This document shows positions 45,334 through 56,629 of a stretch of 64,000 bases of DNA, one piece after another. The notes beneath the pieces were generated by a model, which was not told the origin of the DNA, ran no database searches, and was given only the letters and a program-made list of their open reading frames with translations. Origin of the DNA: Rhynchopus euleeides (taxonomy: Eukaryota; Euglenozoa; Diplonemea; Diplonemida; Diplonemidae); the NCBI GenBank assembly GCA_963210315.1, contig OY723301.1, positions 868,001-932,000 of the forward strand. The letters are read 5' to 3'. Position 1 is the stretch's first letter; the number at the start of each line of letters is the position of its first letter. Both the position numbers and the translations under genes were made by a program.

Positions 45334-47174
45334 TTAAGAATATGAAAAAAATATGAAAAAAATATGCTGTTCAGCTGAAACAAAGGGAAGGCACCCTGAG
45401 GGGGAGGGGGCAATACCACGGACAATACACGCTCTCTCCCTGCCTGCTGCCAAATGCCACAAAACAGTTCGCCCCCACGCTTGGTGTGTGGGGAAAAGCG
45501 TCACTTCGGCTCTTCAGTTCTTCTGCTCTTCCTCTACCACTCTGTTATGATGCGTTGACGCTCCATCGGAGCCTGCTGGCCCTGTGCAAGGCACCACTGG
45601 CTGAAGCTACACCAACAGAGTCTATTTCGTTTGAAGTTCAATAAGACAGCACCCACCCAAACCGCAAACTGATCTGCAAGACACCCGGAGCAGAGGGCCC
45701 CAGAATATCCAGTGAAAAGGTCAATTGCTTTGTAATGCTCATCCAGTGAAAATGTGCCTTTATTGATTGGCAGCATTGTAACCAGGGGGAAATGGGGGGG
45801 TCGGGGGAAGGGGGTTTAAGAAACGAGCGAACAAAAGCGGGAAAATGAATAAAAGGAAACGACAATATGCAACTGCATGTGGAGGAAAGACGTTTTCGTT
45901 GGTTTTTTTTGACAACTGTGCGCCACCCTCTTTTTTTGCCCTGAGTTTTTTTTGGCGGAATACCGGAATACTCGGGCAAAAATGGGTGGCGGCGTTCGGC
46001 GGAACCCCGTGTTGGGCAAAATCAGGTGGAACATGCGATGCTTCTCCTTTTTTTGCATTGTAACACAACACACAGCTCTCCCACTTCATGCTGCACACAC
46101 ACGCGCGAATCCCTTCCCCTGTTTCGATGGAACAAAGCTGGCAGACAAGGCGGCCTCCCCCACGAGACACCACCACCACCTTTCCACATCCCAACAGACA
46201 ACGCAGGGCATCACCATCACCTGTAACCTTTCGTTTCTTCTTGAAAATGAATCAACATCATGCGTGCAACATGCAGAGTAGCAGAAGAGCCATGCAGGCC
46301 AGCTTCCTAGATATTTGTTATGACACCGTGGGGAGAGGGAGAGGGGAGGGGCGGGTGGGTGGAAGGGGGGGTGGTTGTTAGAGTGGTTGGGTGAGATGCG
46401 CAGAGGGCACCTTGCTGCCTCCCTTGAGAGAGAGAGAGAGAGAGAAGGGCGCTGCCAGACCTGCCACAAAGCAAGAAGAAGCAGGAAGCAAGACTGGTCA
46501 CCCCCCCCCCCCGGCAACACTACACGACGCGGTCTCCACCTTTCCGGGTACCCGGATCCCGGTATCCGGTGGTATCCGGTGGGTACCCGGCGGGAGGTGA
46601 AGACCGCGTCGTGCATCTGTCCCGTTGGTTACCCCTTTTTGAGTATGGCGCAGGGTTAGCTGACGCAGGTGTACTGCTCTGGGTGTCGGGACCACCCACC
46701 CACCACCACCACCACCGCCCCAGAATCTAGATACACACTTCCGGGTATCCCGGATGTAAAACTAATGAAGGTGGGTGGGGGGGGGTTCGGGAACAGGAGG
46801 GGGAAAATGGTAGTTTTTTTGACAACGGGGGGGGGAGGGTGTGTGGTGGTGGGGGGAGGGGAGGGACATATATGAACGAACAATTCAAATTTGCAAGAGA
46901 GTTTTGACAACGGGGGAGAGGGAGGGGGGTGGGGTGTGTGGGGGGGATTGCGGCGGGCGCAATTTTTGAAAATATATCACGGGAAGAGCGGGGCTAGCTC
47001 CGGAGCGGATGGGGACGGAGGGCGATTTTTTTTGCCTTCTTTTCTTTTTCGCTGCCCCCAGGGCGTTCCTCATGGAAGATACAGACGCAGCTCGCCCTCA
47101 ACCTGTCCTCAACTTCATGTTGTGTGGATGGTGGCAACTTTTTTCCTTCTGCAGATCCAACCCTCCCCACCCCT
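45334..47174. other. Gene-free stretch downstream of Tudor-like gene 1
   Basis: It contains G/C runs, a GA microsatellite (46426-46445) and the 89-bp hairpin element at 46524-46612. No gene is recognised. The part nearest 47174 should hold the 3' end of the minus-strand gene. Confidence 0.5.
46524..46612. mobile_element. 89-bp hairpin MITE-like element
   Basis: Inverted ends ACGACGCGGTCTCCACCT and AGGTGAAGACCGCGTCGT (one mismatch), with GGGTACCCGG and GGTATCCGGT words in the loop. Confidence 0.55.
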
Positions 47175-50100
47175 CTAAGCACTCTCAACCGCGGTGTTGC
47201 AGAACAGGGCAAGAGATGCCTGTGTCTTCGGGTCGTAGTAGCGGTAAGTGTCGAGATCCTCCTCCATCGGCATATCGTTCCCTGTGTACGAAATCACATT
47301 CACCATCGACTTGATGTTCTTCACCGGAACGGTGAACTTGGAGTAAGTCGTCGAGACGGTGTGCTGCATGGGTGGGTCATTCTGGTGGAGGACAAGCACC
47401 TGCACCTTCTTGACACCCTTCTCTTCGATGAACATGCAGATCTCCCCGAGGTTCATCTCACCCTTGTGCACGAAACGGACCGCAGCCCCCTTGAAGTAGA
47501 GAGTCTTCCCAAGCATGCACGCCCGCCACTGGTGGCGGCCATCCTTGAAGAAGGACCTCCCCTGGAAGTTCACGTCACGATCCCCCTCGACGTACCCCCC
47601 ATCCTCGCACCTCCGCTGCCCGCTGTGGAACCTGATGCGCTGCGCAACCTCCTGCGGCACCGCCTCAATCCGCTCCGCCAAAATCTGCCACACCTGCACC
47701 ACCCCCTCCTCCTCGGTCTCCACGATCCGACGCGACCGGGGCAGCAGGCAGCCGCACCCATCCATCTCCTCGTCCTCACCCTCTGCCGCACCCACGAGGC
47801 AATACCTCACCTGCACCTGGCTGAGGCTTTCAGACTGCCCGAGGATCCTCACAACCTTCTCGACACCCCTTGCGGCGGAGGGCTTTATCCGGCAATACCT
47901 CCCACCAGCTTCCACCGGGGTGCCCGAGGTCGACTCCGAAATGACATAGTGCATATCCCTCAGGCGGTGCTCGTGGAAGAGATGGACCTCACTCTCGGGG
48001 GTGAAGGATTCCCTCCCCAGGGTGATGTAGCGATCCGTCTCCTCCACCCTCATGCTCTGCGGCGCGTAGTGGCAGTCCGCACCGCAGGCGGGGCTCCCCT
48101 CCGGCAGGGGGACCTCCTCCAGGCGCTGCACCTGATACGCAGGTGCACCCCCCTTCTGGCGGATCTCCTTCGCAACGCGCACCAGCTGCCCTGCGGCGGG
48201 GGAGCCCTCAACGCCAGCCACAAGGAAACACCTCCCCCTCAGAGTGTCCTGGGTAGGATATGTCGGCGGGGCGATGAAGGCCTCCTGCTGCACCTGCTTG
48301 CCACGCTTGTTCTTCTTCTTCTCCGGAAGCTTCGGGGGCTGTGCGGGCTGCGCTGCGGAGGCGTTCCTCCCGATGACGGCAGGCGCGGTCTGCGGTGCGG
48401 CAGCTTCCTCGGCGGACACGCTGGGAGTCGCGTCTCTCTTCTGAGGGAACGGCTTCCTCTGCTTCTTCGGCTGCGGTGCCTGCGGCTCCTCCACCTCCGG
48501 CTCGCTGGAGGGCTGCGCCTCGGCCGCCTCATCGGGGGAGGCGCCGCGCTTCCGCTTCCCCTTCTGCGGCTTCTCCGCCTCCACCTTCCCAAGCACATTC
48601 TCCTTCTGCACGATGACCCACCCCCGCTGGCTGTTCTGCGTCCCCCGCCTGAAGCTGTCCGTCCCCTCCTCCTGGATGCTCACCTGGTAGGACGACGCCC
48701 CAAACTCGTCGCAGCGGATCATCGCCACCGCCTCCACCCCGTTGTGCCTGACGCGGACGATGTCACCCAGGCGGAAGCGCGGGGCTTCGTCGGAGCCGGA
48801 GCCCTTGCGCGCCACGGCCTGCTGCTTCATCACCTTGTCGCCCTTGCATTCGCCCAACTCCCTGGAGAGGTACACCCGGAGGATGTCCTTCCTGTGGATG
48901 GAGAAGTCGCCGTTCCTATCACGAACAGGTTTGACGATGAGCTCCGACCTGTCGATGACGGAGATGCGGCAGACCTGGCGGCTGCCCTGGTGGTCTCTGC
49001 AGAGGACCAGGTCTCCGACGCGATAGCCGTCATCGCTGCTGTCGCTGGATGTGGCGACGGTTGGGGCGAGCCCGAGGATTTCGTTCTCACGCGCCACGTC
49101 GATGTCACTCCCACTCCAGTAGACAATCTGGTAGCATGCGTATTCAGCGTGGACGATCACCACGCGGTAGCGGCGGGACTTTCCTCCCTTGTTGGCGATG
49201 ACGATGTCCCCGACGCTGTAGTTCGGCAGCTCCTCCGATTCGCGCTGCGCCTCCTCCGGGCGGCGGGACCCCCTCACGATGCAGTTGCGGTTGACAACCT
49301 TCGTCGCCCCGTTGGCGAGCACCACCACCACCTGGTTGTTGTTGGTCTTGCGGAACACCCTCGCCTTCTGCAGCTCCCCGCCGTGGTTCACCGTGATCTC
49401 GTCGTTGGGCTTCAGGCTCAGCTCCGTCGCGTCGCTGTCCGTCGGGGAGCAGGCAGGCGCGTTGCCCGACAGCTTCTCGGTGGAGCTGTTGTCGGGCGGG
49501 GTCAGCGTGACGCGCCCCCGCGGCGCCGTCGGCGGGGCCCGGCTGTGCCGCCCCCCCGCCGCAGGCGTCACAGGCTTGGGCGACGCGCTCCGCCCCTCAT
49601 GCGACAGATCCGCGATGGGGTTCAGGTCCTCGGGGGCCATGTCGAACACCTTCCCCCCGACACCCACGTCGTAGCTCTCGGGGCGGTTTGTCACATCCTT
49701 CACCACGCCGAGAAGGGCCCTCCCATCCACCACCAGGTGCACCTGCTCCCCAAGGAGGAAGAAGTTCCGCGCCTGCTTCGTCTTCTTCGCTCTCGGGATG
49801 GATCTCGTGATGTCCCTCCCCGACACGACGTCGGATCCCCCGTGGATGTACTTCACGCGGTAGGTGGAGGTCCCAGCTGTTTTCCCAATCACCGCGGGAT
49901 GCCCCTTTGCGTAAATCTCCTCTCCCTCCCCGTAGCTGCTGCTGTCCTGGCTGCTCGGTGTGGTAGTGTCGTTGGATTCGGAGCCCTGTGCGGTGCGACC
50001 CGGCCTCCCACCGACGTAAAGCTTCCGCTGCGCCTTCTTCCACCTGTGCCTCTGCGTCAGCTTCGCGTCGATGACGGTCGTCGCAACCACACGCCACCCA

Positions 50101-50777
50101 CCCTTCTCGAACTTGAGCTTCACAACCATCTCATTCACGACCTCCACCACGGTCGCAACCCAGGGCTTCTTCTGCTCCATCACAACCACCTCCTCCCCAA
50201 TGCAATAGGTGGGTGCATCCTCTTCCTCCTCCACCACCTCATCGTCATCCTCCTCCTCCTCGTCGTCCTCTGCCGTGGTGGACAGCGTGATAACCTCCTT
50301 CTGCGGCTGCTGCTGCTGCTGCTGCTGCTGCGGGGGTGTCACCTTGTCTGACGACTTCAGAGACCCCACGGACCCATCGGGGTGGGCCACGAAGGCAGGC
50401 GCATCCATCACCCTGGCGGAAGTGGGGGTGTCGTTGGGCACGCTGGTCGCCACAGTCAGGCTGAAGACGAGCGGGCCGTCGTCAGCCTCGACCTCATTGC
50501 GATGCGCAGGGCTCGGGACTGCACGCGCCGGCGGCGGGGGTGGCCTCAAGCTCTCCGGTGTCGGAGAGACCACCGACGTGCGGAACTCCGCCGGGCTGGC
50601 CGACGCGAGCGCCAGCAGGTTCTCCGCCTTCGCCTCGCCCCCCTGCGGCTGATGCGCCCTCTCAGCAGAGGCTGTGCCTGCCGCGGCGGGCAGCTGCGCT
50701 TCACGCTCCCTAAGAGGGCTCTGCGACATGCTGGTGTGCAGTGCAGCCGACAGCCCCTCGGCGTTCTCAAGGCACAT
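47175..50777 (-). CDS. Multi-Tudor-like repeat protein, paralogue 1
   Basis: 1,200 residues from the ATG at 50777, intronless. Residues 1-185 are low complexity with a poly-Gln run (~150) and an acidic block. From ~190 to ~735 there are seven small beta-barrel-like repeats with the Tudor/Agenet/chromo-barrel look: a GD/GE-x-V-x-V start, aromatic and charged strands, then Y-x-V-x-Y (for example YSVGDIVIANKGGKSRRYRV, FRLGDIVRVRHNGVEAVAMI). A basic Lys/Pro linker with nuclear-localisation-type KRKRG precedes a ~355-residue C-terminal module (from GRCFLVAG, ~845) shared with the next gene. Such barrels usually read methylated histones or arginines, so a chromatin role is likely but inferred. A weak BAH resemblance in the module is unproven. 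Confidence 0.75.
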   Translation of the reverse strand: MCLENAEGLSAALHTSMSQSPLREREAQLPAAAGTASAERAHQPQGGEAKAENLLALASASPAEFRTSVVSPTPESLRPPPPPARAVPSPAHRNEVEADDGPLVFSLTVATSVPNDTPTSARVMDAPAFVAHPDGSVGSLKSSDKVTPPQQQQQQQQPQKEVITLSTTAEDDEEEEDDDEVVEEEEDAPTYCIGEEVVVMEQKKPWVATVVEVVNEMVVKLKFEKGGWRVVATTVIDAKLTQRHRWKKAQRKLYVGGRPGRTAQGSESNDTTTPSSQDSSSYGEGEEIYAKGHPAVIGKTAGTSTYRVKYIHGGSDVVSGRDITRSIPRAKKTKQARNFFLLGEQVHLVVDGRALLGVVKDVTNRPESYDVGVGGKVFDMAPEDLNPIADLSHEGRSASPKPVTPAAGGRHSRAPPTAPRGRVTLTPPDNSSTEKLSGNAPACSPTDSDATELSLKPNDEITVNHGGELQKARVFRKTNNNQVVVVLANGATKVVNRNCIVRGSRRPEEAQRESEELPNYSVGDIVIANKGGKSRRYRVVIVHAEYACYQIVYWSGSDIDVARENEILGLAPTVATSSDSSDDGYRVGDLVLCRDHQGSRQVCRISVIDRSELIVKPVRDRNGDFSIHRKDILRVYLSRELGECKGDKVMKQQAVARKGSGSDEAPRFRLGDIVRVRHNGVEAVAMIRCDEFGASSYQVSIQEEGTDSFRRGTQNSQRGWVIVQKENVLGKVEAEKPQKGKRKRGASPDEAAEAQPSSEPEVEEPQAPQPKKQRKPFPQKRDATPSVSAEEAAAPQTAPAVIGRNASAAQPAQPPKLPEKKKNKRGKQVQQEAFIAPPTYPTQDTLRGRCFLVAGVEGSPAAGQLVRVAKEIRQKGGAPAYQVQRLEEVPLPEGSPACGADCHYAPQSMRVEETDRYITLGRESFTPESEVHLFHEHRLRDMHYVISESTSGTPVEAGGRYCRIKPSAARGVEKVVRILGQSESLSQVQVRYCLVGAAEGEDEEMDGCGCLLPRSRRIVETEEEGVVQVWQILAERIEAVPQEVAQRIRFHSGQRRCEDGGYVEGDRDVNFQGRSFFKDGRHQWRACMLGKTLYFKGAAVRFVHKGEMNLGEICMFIEEKGVKKVQVLVLHQNDPPMQHTVSTTYSKFTVPVKNIKSMVNVISYTGNDMPMEEDLDTYRYYDPKTQASLALFCNTAVESA

Positions 50778-52972
50778 AACACGGGAGGGGGTGTGGGAGG
50801 GGTGGGGGTGTGTGGTCTGACACTCTCCGCCCACAGTGGCCCGGCCCTGTGGTGGTGGTTGGATGAAGGGGAGGCAGAGGGGGTGGTGTGGGGCAGGCTC
50901 GGTGGGAAGGCGGGGGTTGGAAAGCTGTAGGGTGGGGCGGGTGGGGGGGGGAACGCCTTGCCCGTGTTGTGGCATCACTTTACACAAACCCACGCAACTG
51001 CAAGAAGATTCAGGAAAAACCACCCTGCCCTCGCCACCCGTTCATACCCGCTTCGAATCACCAGCCAGCTGCTCTGCCACATCTGCCGTTCAACCCCCCA
51101 TCACCACCCCTCTGATTCTGAACGATTTTTTTGGCCTCACTCATAACAGCTTTGTTTCGGCGTCGATGACCACTCTTGTCTTGAACGACTTGAACGGTTG
51201 CCTTCTCCTGTGCCACTTGCGGTCCCCGGTGAGAGGGTCGCTGCTGGGGGTTTTCTTTTGCTGCCAAAAGCGCCTCGTCACCTCCTCTTCCTCCTCATCC
51301 AATTCTTGCTATCTTTTTTTGCCACGTGGCAAGTGTCGTGTTATGGTCAAAAGAAATAGCCTGGTGTGTGTTCCGTGTGCATGCAACGGTAACCCAGCAC
51401 CAGCATGCAGACGGGGCGATATTCCTTCCTTACGTGTGGGGTCCGGGGGTGGGGTCCAAAGAGATGCGAATCTAGAAAATCAAAAAGAGGCTGTGAGGCG
51501 CTGTTTGTGCGCCAAACTAACCGGAAAAATGAAGTGTGTGCACATAGAGGCACAGAAAGACAATGGGTGCGAGAGAGTGAGGGTGGGAGTGAGAGAGAGA
51601 GGCGTGCATCAACGTGGTGGCGGCAGCGGGGGGGGGACGGCTCGCCTGTTGGAGCAGCGCATCATACAGGTGGTGGTGTACAGTATTTTTCCCCACCTCT
51701 CTCGTCGGTGGCGTGTTTCACGTTCTGTTATTTTTGATTGCTTCATCTTTTTTTTTTGACAACTTTTTTTTTGACAACTGCAGAGAGGATGGCCCTCTGC
51801 ACAAAATTCCGGATGCATACCCTTTGTCTGACAACCTGTCATTAAAACAGACAGGAGCCAGAGAATGGCGTTTGGTTTCTTTGTTATTTTTTTGGGGTGA
51901 TGACGACCAACCACCTGAAGACCAGGCACCGACGTGACACCTTGACACTTTTTTGTGCATTACTTTTCATTTCCCCCCCCCCTCCCCCAAAAAATCTACA
52001 ACGAACTGCCAGACCATACCAGATCAAAAAGATTGGCGGACAAGACGCTATCGCTTCTGCTGCGCCAAATCCCACAGAAAATAAACCCACTCCTCATCCC
52101 ACCCACCCCACCCACCCCAACACGCCGAGTCATGCCCCAAGGCCCCTCTCCACGGAGGGGACGAAGCCCCCTCTGTGAACCTCTCCCCCTCCCCTCTCCC
52201 CCCCCCCTCTCCCTGTCCACTGAAGGGGGGGGCGTTCACAGTGGACATCACATTGAGATCAAGGATTGGCTCAGGCGTGGGCTCTCCGTTGTGTGTGTGG
52301 GGGTGGGGGTGGGGGGGGATGCGAATGAGAAGCGGGGTGGGGGTGGGGAATGGGTGGGATGGGGGGGGGGGGTGATCATTACAATGGCCTCAGGTGTTTG
52401 GTTGGGTTTGGTTAGGTTTGGTTGGTTACATTTTCTCTCTCTCTCTCTCTCTTATGCCCCCCCCCCGGCAGGCTGGAGGAAGGGCTGGGTGGAGGGAAGC
52501 AAGGGGGGTGGGGGGTGGGTGGGGGTCCTGAGGCCGTTTATTTTCAGGTAGGGGAGGGGAGGGGAAAAGGGATGGGGAAGGAGGAGAAGAAGTAGGTTAG
52601 GGCACGATGAAGGGGGGGGGGTAAATAGTTAGAGAGGGTATACGGTACAATACATGACTGGAGAGGGGGGGGGGGTGGAGGGGCGAGGGGCGAGGGGGAC
52701 GGAGGGGAAGGGGAGAGAGGTGCCTCTGACCAAACCCCTCTCAGCAAAAAACCACCCCCCCCACCCCCTCCTCCACCACCCCACCCCACCCCCCCCCCGA
52801 ATCTTCACTTTTACCCGGGTGTCCCCCAGACAGGGGAGGGGAACCGCAGGGGAAAACCCCTCACACCCCCCCCCCCCTGGGGGGAAGGGAAGCCTCTGAT
52901 TCCCCCTCTTCTCTTATCTCGTCAAAAAAAACACCAAAGACACACAGCAGCTCTTCCATGTTTCAAAACCCA
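50778..52972. other. Intergenic between the two Tudor-like genes
   Basis: 2.2 kb. T-runs near 51749-51773, a CT microsatellite (52435-52451), many G/C runs. No gene is supported. Confidence 0.5.
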
Positions 52973-55900
52973 TCAGGCTTTCGGGAAGTTCTGGGGTGGT
53001 TCCTTGTCCTGCAGGTAGTAGCATTCGAGGGACGCAATGTGCTCAGAGCAAGGTGCTGTCCTTTCGTACGTCAGGAGGTTGAAGAAGGCACCCAGTGACT
53101 GCAGAGGCAGGCGGTAGGTGCGTGCCGTCATGCGCACGACGTGGGAGAATGGGAGAGGCTGCTTCTCCATCTCGCAGATCAGCACTTTGGGGGCGGGGCG
53201 CGGGTCGGAGGTGTCCCACTGGAACTCGACGATCTCCCCCAGCAGCATCTTCTGCCTGAAGTGAAAATGCACGCAATCCGCACATGCGTACTTCGTCTGC
53301 CCGACCATCATCGACTTATACCTGCGGACGCCATCCTTCAGCTTGTGCCTCCCGAGGAACTCGAAGTGGCGATCCCCATCTGCGAGGATCCCCCGCGACG
53401 CCACAAGCTTCCTCCCGTTGCAGAACAGCGTGCGGTCCGCACGGTCCTCCGATATCACCTCCACGCGGCGCGGCAGAACCTGCGCCAGCTCCACGGTGCC
53501 CTCCTCGTCCGTCAGCATGAGGAGGCGCGACGGGGGCAGCCTGCACCCATGCCTGCACACGGCAGACGCACCCCCGTCTGCCTCCAGATGCGACGTGCAG
53601 TACCGCACCCTCAGGGACGTGCCATCCTTCGTCTGCCCGACGATCAGCGCGATGCGGGTCGCCTTCTCCCGGGTGCGGGGGGCGATCCAACGGAATTCGC
53701 TACCCTCGCTGCCCCTGTCTGCCCCCCAGGCACGCAGGTAGTAGAGGTGGGGGGTCTGTGCCTCGTGCACAACATGCACCTCGTTGTCAGGCGTGAGGAG
53801 GGCCAGCGGGACCCTGCTGTAGTCGTCTGTCTCCATGACATGGGTGTGCGCCCCCAGCTTGCAGCCCAGCCAGCAGCGCTCCGGCTGGGCGCCGGAGGCG
53901 CCCGAGGGGCGGCACACCTGCTGGAAGCGCTGCACCAGCGCCGTGTTGTCGCGCCCCGCGACCTGGCCCCCGGAGGGGCGGCACACCCTGACGCACTCCG
54001 TGCGGGCCCCGTCGGCGAGGGGCACCATGAAGCACCTCCCCAGCAGCTTGGCGTCGGGCTGGGTGGCCTTGCGGCTGCCCTGTGTGGTGGAGAGGGCGGT
54101 CTGCCCGCTGAGCACCGCCACGCCGTCGGTGCGGGCCTCCTGCGCAGACTTCGGCTGCACCGCCGCGTCCGCAACCAGCACCCTCTGCGCCTTAGCCTGC
54201 GGCGGCTGCGCCGAAGGGCTGGGCGGCGGTTCAGCCACGCCATCCTCCCCCGCAGCGGCGCCAGCGGCAGACTTCCTCTTGGTGCCCGAAAGCTTTGTGG
54301 GGGCAGCCGCCTCCTTGGATTCCGCACCCGCCTTCGCCTTTTTGAAGTCGGGGGTCGCGGCGGTGGCGGCGGCGGTTGTGGCGGTGGTGGCTGCGGTGAT
54401 GGCGGTGGCAGCGGTGGCGCCGGATGTGGTGGCAGAGTCCCCCCCGGTTGCCTCGGAGCCATCCAGATCCAGCACGTTGCACCTCTCCGGCGAGGAGGGC
54501 CTCGCCTGCGCCGGGGATGCCTTGCGCGGCGCGGTGGCAGTGCCGGCGGCGCTGCCGCTGTCACCCTCTCGGGCGGGGCGCTGCGGCGTGCGGCTCGCCG
54601 CTTTGCATGTCTTTGCGGTGGCCTTCTTCTTTGGCGCCACCTTCTTTGCGGCCTTCTTTGCAGACGCCTTGCGGGACGGCGAGGCAGCCTGCCTGGCCTT
54701 CTTCGCGGGTGGCTGCGACACATGCACCGACGGCAGCGACAGGATGAAGGCACGGGTGTGCGCCTTCGGGACGGTCGGGTCGGCAGCACTCCCCGCGACG
54801 CCAATCTTCTGCAACGCCTTCACCCCCACCACAACCTGGTAGTGCCCGCCGTGGCTGTACTGCACGCGGTACGTCGTGGGGGCGTTCTTCGCACACACCA
54901 CACGCGCCGGATACCAGTTCTTCGAACCGTACTCCAGCAGCACGATGTCATCCACACGGTAGCAACCCGCCTTGCTGCCGCTGCTGCCCCCGCCACTCCC
55001 GCTGCTCTCCGAATCGCTGACGCTGGCAGCCCCACCCGCGCCCTCCTCCTCCTGGGAAGAAGAGGAAGAAGAAACGGACACCGCCCTGCCCCGCTTCTGC
55101 TGCGCCTTCTTCTGCGGCGCCTTGCGGGCAGCAGGCCTGCTGGGCTGCTTCACCTCCTTCGCCACCTCCTCCTCCTCCCCCTCGTCATCGTCGCTCTCCA
55201 CAGCCTCCCTCCGCCGCTTCGCAGGCTGCGGCTTCTTCTTCTCCTGCTGCTGCTGCTGCTTCTGCGGCGGTGCCGATGCCTTTGCGGCAGCAGCAGCTCC
55301 CACCGCCCCTCCGCTGCTGCGGCTGCTGGCGGTGGCACCGCCCTTCTCCATCTCACGTTGAAGCCCAGCTGCGGAGAGGGGCAGAAAGGCAGCCTGCGGC
55401 AGCGGCGGCGACGGCGACCGGCTCCGGCGCACCACCGCCGGTGCCGGGCTGCCCACGCGCCTAAGGCGCTGCATCGGGAGGAGGCGTTCCACAGCCTCCT
55501 GGAACCCCGAGTCCTCCGGGGCGAACACAACATATGCCTTGTCGAAGCTCTCGGGGTCGAACCGGGTGAGGCGCCCGACATACCCGTCGGCGTTGCTGCC
55601 GGGGCAGTACCGCACGCTGGAGCCCTCCTTCAGGGGCCCCTCGTCTGCCGCAGCAGCAGGCTGCGCCACCTCCACCACCTCCGCCTGCGGCGGCGGGGCG
55701 CCGCCCCTGCCGCGCGCCGGCAGGGGTGCTGCAGAGGACATGCGGGCGGGCCGCGTCGTGTTGCTGTTGCCATCGATATCCTCGTCAAAATCAAGCTCCA
55801 CAACGGCGTGCGATGCCTTCGTCTCCTCCGACGCCCCGGTGGTGCCGGTGGTCCCGGTGGTGGCGTCATCGCTTGGCTTCCTCCGCCTGGCCCTCGCCGC

Positions 55901-56629
55901 TGCCCCCTTCTTCTGCTGCGCCTTGGGTTTCGCCCCACCATCCGCAGACAGCAAATCTTGCTTCCTCTGCCGTGCACGGCTCTGCGCCCTCTCGTAATCG
56001 CGCTGCCACTTCTCCTCATAGGCCACCACCTCTGCTGCGGAGAGCTCCTCAAGCCCTGCATTGTATTTATAAGGCGCTTCAGACCAGCTCCCATCCTTTG
56101 ATCTGAAGGAGATGGCGTGACATCCGCTCTGATCGTCGTAGAAGAGGTAGCGGCAGATGGTGTCGGGGTAGCTCCCATACTTCAGCCTGACATGCGCGTG
56201 GTAGGGAAATTCCTTGGGGTCGGAGTTGGAGGCGGTGTGGCGGTCGGACCCCTCGTCGCTGTCATCCCCGGTGTCAGAGGTGTCGGGGCTCTCTCCGCCC
56301 TGGGTATGCTCGGGTGTGGGTGTATCCACGACGTTTTGGGAGTACACAACAACACGCTTGGTGGTAGGGGGTGTCCTGCGGGACGACCCCTTCTTCTCCG
56401 TGCTGCCCGCATTCAGCGACAGGGAGCTCCGGGTGTTCCGCAGGTTGCGCCTGTCGGAGGCCTTGCGGCCCACCTCCTCATCGCTTCCCCCCTCGCTGCT
56501 GCTCTGCATGTTTTTCTGCCGCCGCCTCCGCCTCGCGGCTCCCGACAGCGCCTCTCCGAACTGCGTCCCCGCGGCCCCCTCGCCCGAGGCGCTGAAGTCG
56601 ACATTCAGACTGTCCTGCCGACGCACCAT
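52973..56629 (-). CDS. Tudor-like repeat protein, paralogue 2
   Basis: 1,218 residues from the ATG at 56629, a basic start (MVRRQDSLN) preferred over upstream low-complexity frame. Barrel-like repeats are fewer: ~140-190 (YHAHVRLKYGSYPDTICRYL), ~340-400 (YCPGSNADGYVGRLTRF) and ~553-600 (YRVDDIVLLEYGSKNWYPAR). Long linkers are Lys/Ala-rich and histone-H1-like (KASAKKAAKKVAPKKKATAK), plus poly-Gln and acidic runs. The C-terminal module (~861-1218) aligns with that of the neighbour through ETDxY, TPxxEVHxxHE, RYC, CxLPxSR, DEEGxV, DGDRxxxFxGR and LGEI. The two genes are therefore ancient tandem duplicates that kept the module and diverged in repeat number. A nuclear, chromatin-binding role is inferred. 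Confidence 0.75.
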   Translation of the reverse strand: MVRRQDSLNVDFSASGEGAAGTQFGEALSGAARRRRRQKNMQSSSEGGSDEEVGRKASDRRNLRNTRSSLSLNAGSTEKKGSSRRTPPTTKRVVVYSQNVVDTPTPEHTQGGESPDTSDTGDDSDEGSDRHTASNSDPKEFPYHAHVRLKYGSYPDTICRYLFYDDQSGCHAISFRSKDGSWSEAPYKYNAGLEELSAAEVVAYEEKWQRDYERAQSRARQRKQDLLSADGGAKPKAQQKKGAAARARRRKPSDDATTGTTGTTGASEETKASHAVVELDFDEDIDGNSNTTRPARMSSAAPLPARGRGGAPPPQAEVVEVAQPAAAADEGPLKEGSSVRYCPGSNADGYVGRLTRFDPESFDKAYVVFAPEDSGFQEAVERLLPMQRLRRVGSPAPAVVRRSRSPSPPLPQAAFLPLSAAGLQREMEKGGATASSRSSGGAVGAAAAAKASAPPQKQQQQQEKKKPQPAKRRREAVESDDDEGEEEEVAKEVKQPSRPAARKAPQKKAQQKRGRAVSVSSSSSSQEEEGAGGAASVSDSESSGSGGGSSGSKAGCYRVDDIVLLEYGSKNWYPARVVCAKNAPTTYRVQYSHGGHYQVVVGVKALQKIGVAGSAADPTVPKAHTRAFILSLPSVHVSQPPAKKARQAASPSRKASAKKAAKKVAPKKKATAKTCKAASRTPQRPAREGDSGSAAGTATAPRKASPAQARPSSPERCNVLDLDGSEATGGDSATTSGATAATAITAATTATTAAATAATPDFKKAKAGAESKEAAAPTKLSGTKRKSAAGAAAGEDGVAEPPPSPSAQPPQAKAQRVLVADAAVQPKSAQEARTDGVAVLSGQTALSTTQGSRKATQPDAKLLGRCFMVPLADGARTECVRVCRPSGGQVAGRDNTALVQRFQQVCRPSGASGAQPERCWLGCKLGAHTHVMETDDYSRVPLALLTPDNEVHVVHEAQTPHLYYLRAWGADRGSEGSEFRWIAPRTREKATRIALIVGQTKDGTSLRVRYCTSHLEADGGASAVCRHGCRLPPSRLLMLTDEEGTVELAQVLPRRVEVISEDRADRTLFCNGRKLVASRGILADGDRHFEFLGRHKLKDGVRRYKSMMVGQTKYACADCVHFHFRQKMLLGEIVEFQWDTSDPRPAPKVLICEMEKQPLPFSHVVRMTARTYRLPLQSLGAFFNLLTYERTAPCSEHIASLECYYLQDKEPPQNFPKA

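Noticed and set aside
47124-50351. A 1,075-codon plus-strand frame opposite Tudor-like gene 1
   Set aside because: It is the shadow of the minus-strand gene: it translates to His/Leu/Arg-rich strings without domains, as expected for the antisense of GC-rich coding DNA.
53141-56101. A 986-codon plus-strand frame opposite Tudor-like gene 2
   Set aside because: Same reason; the minus frame has barrel repeats and a module conserved with its paralogue.
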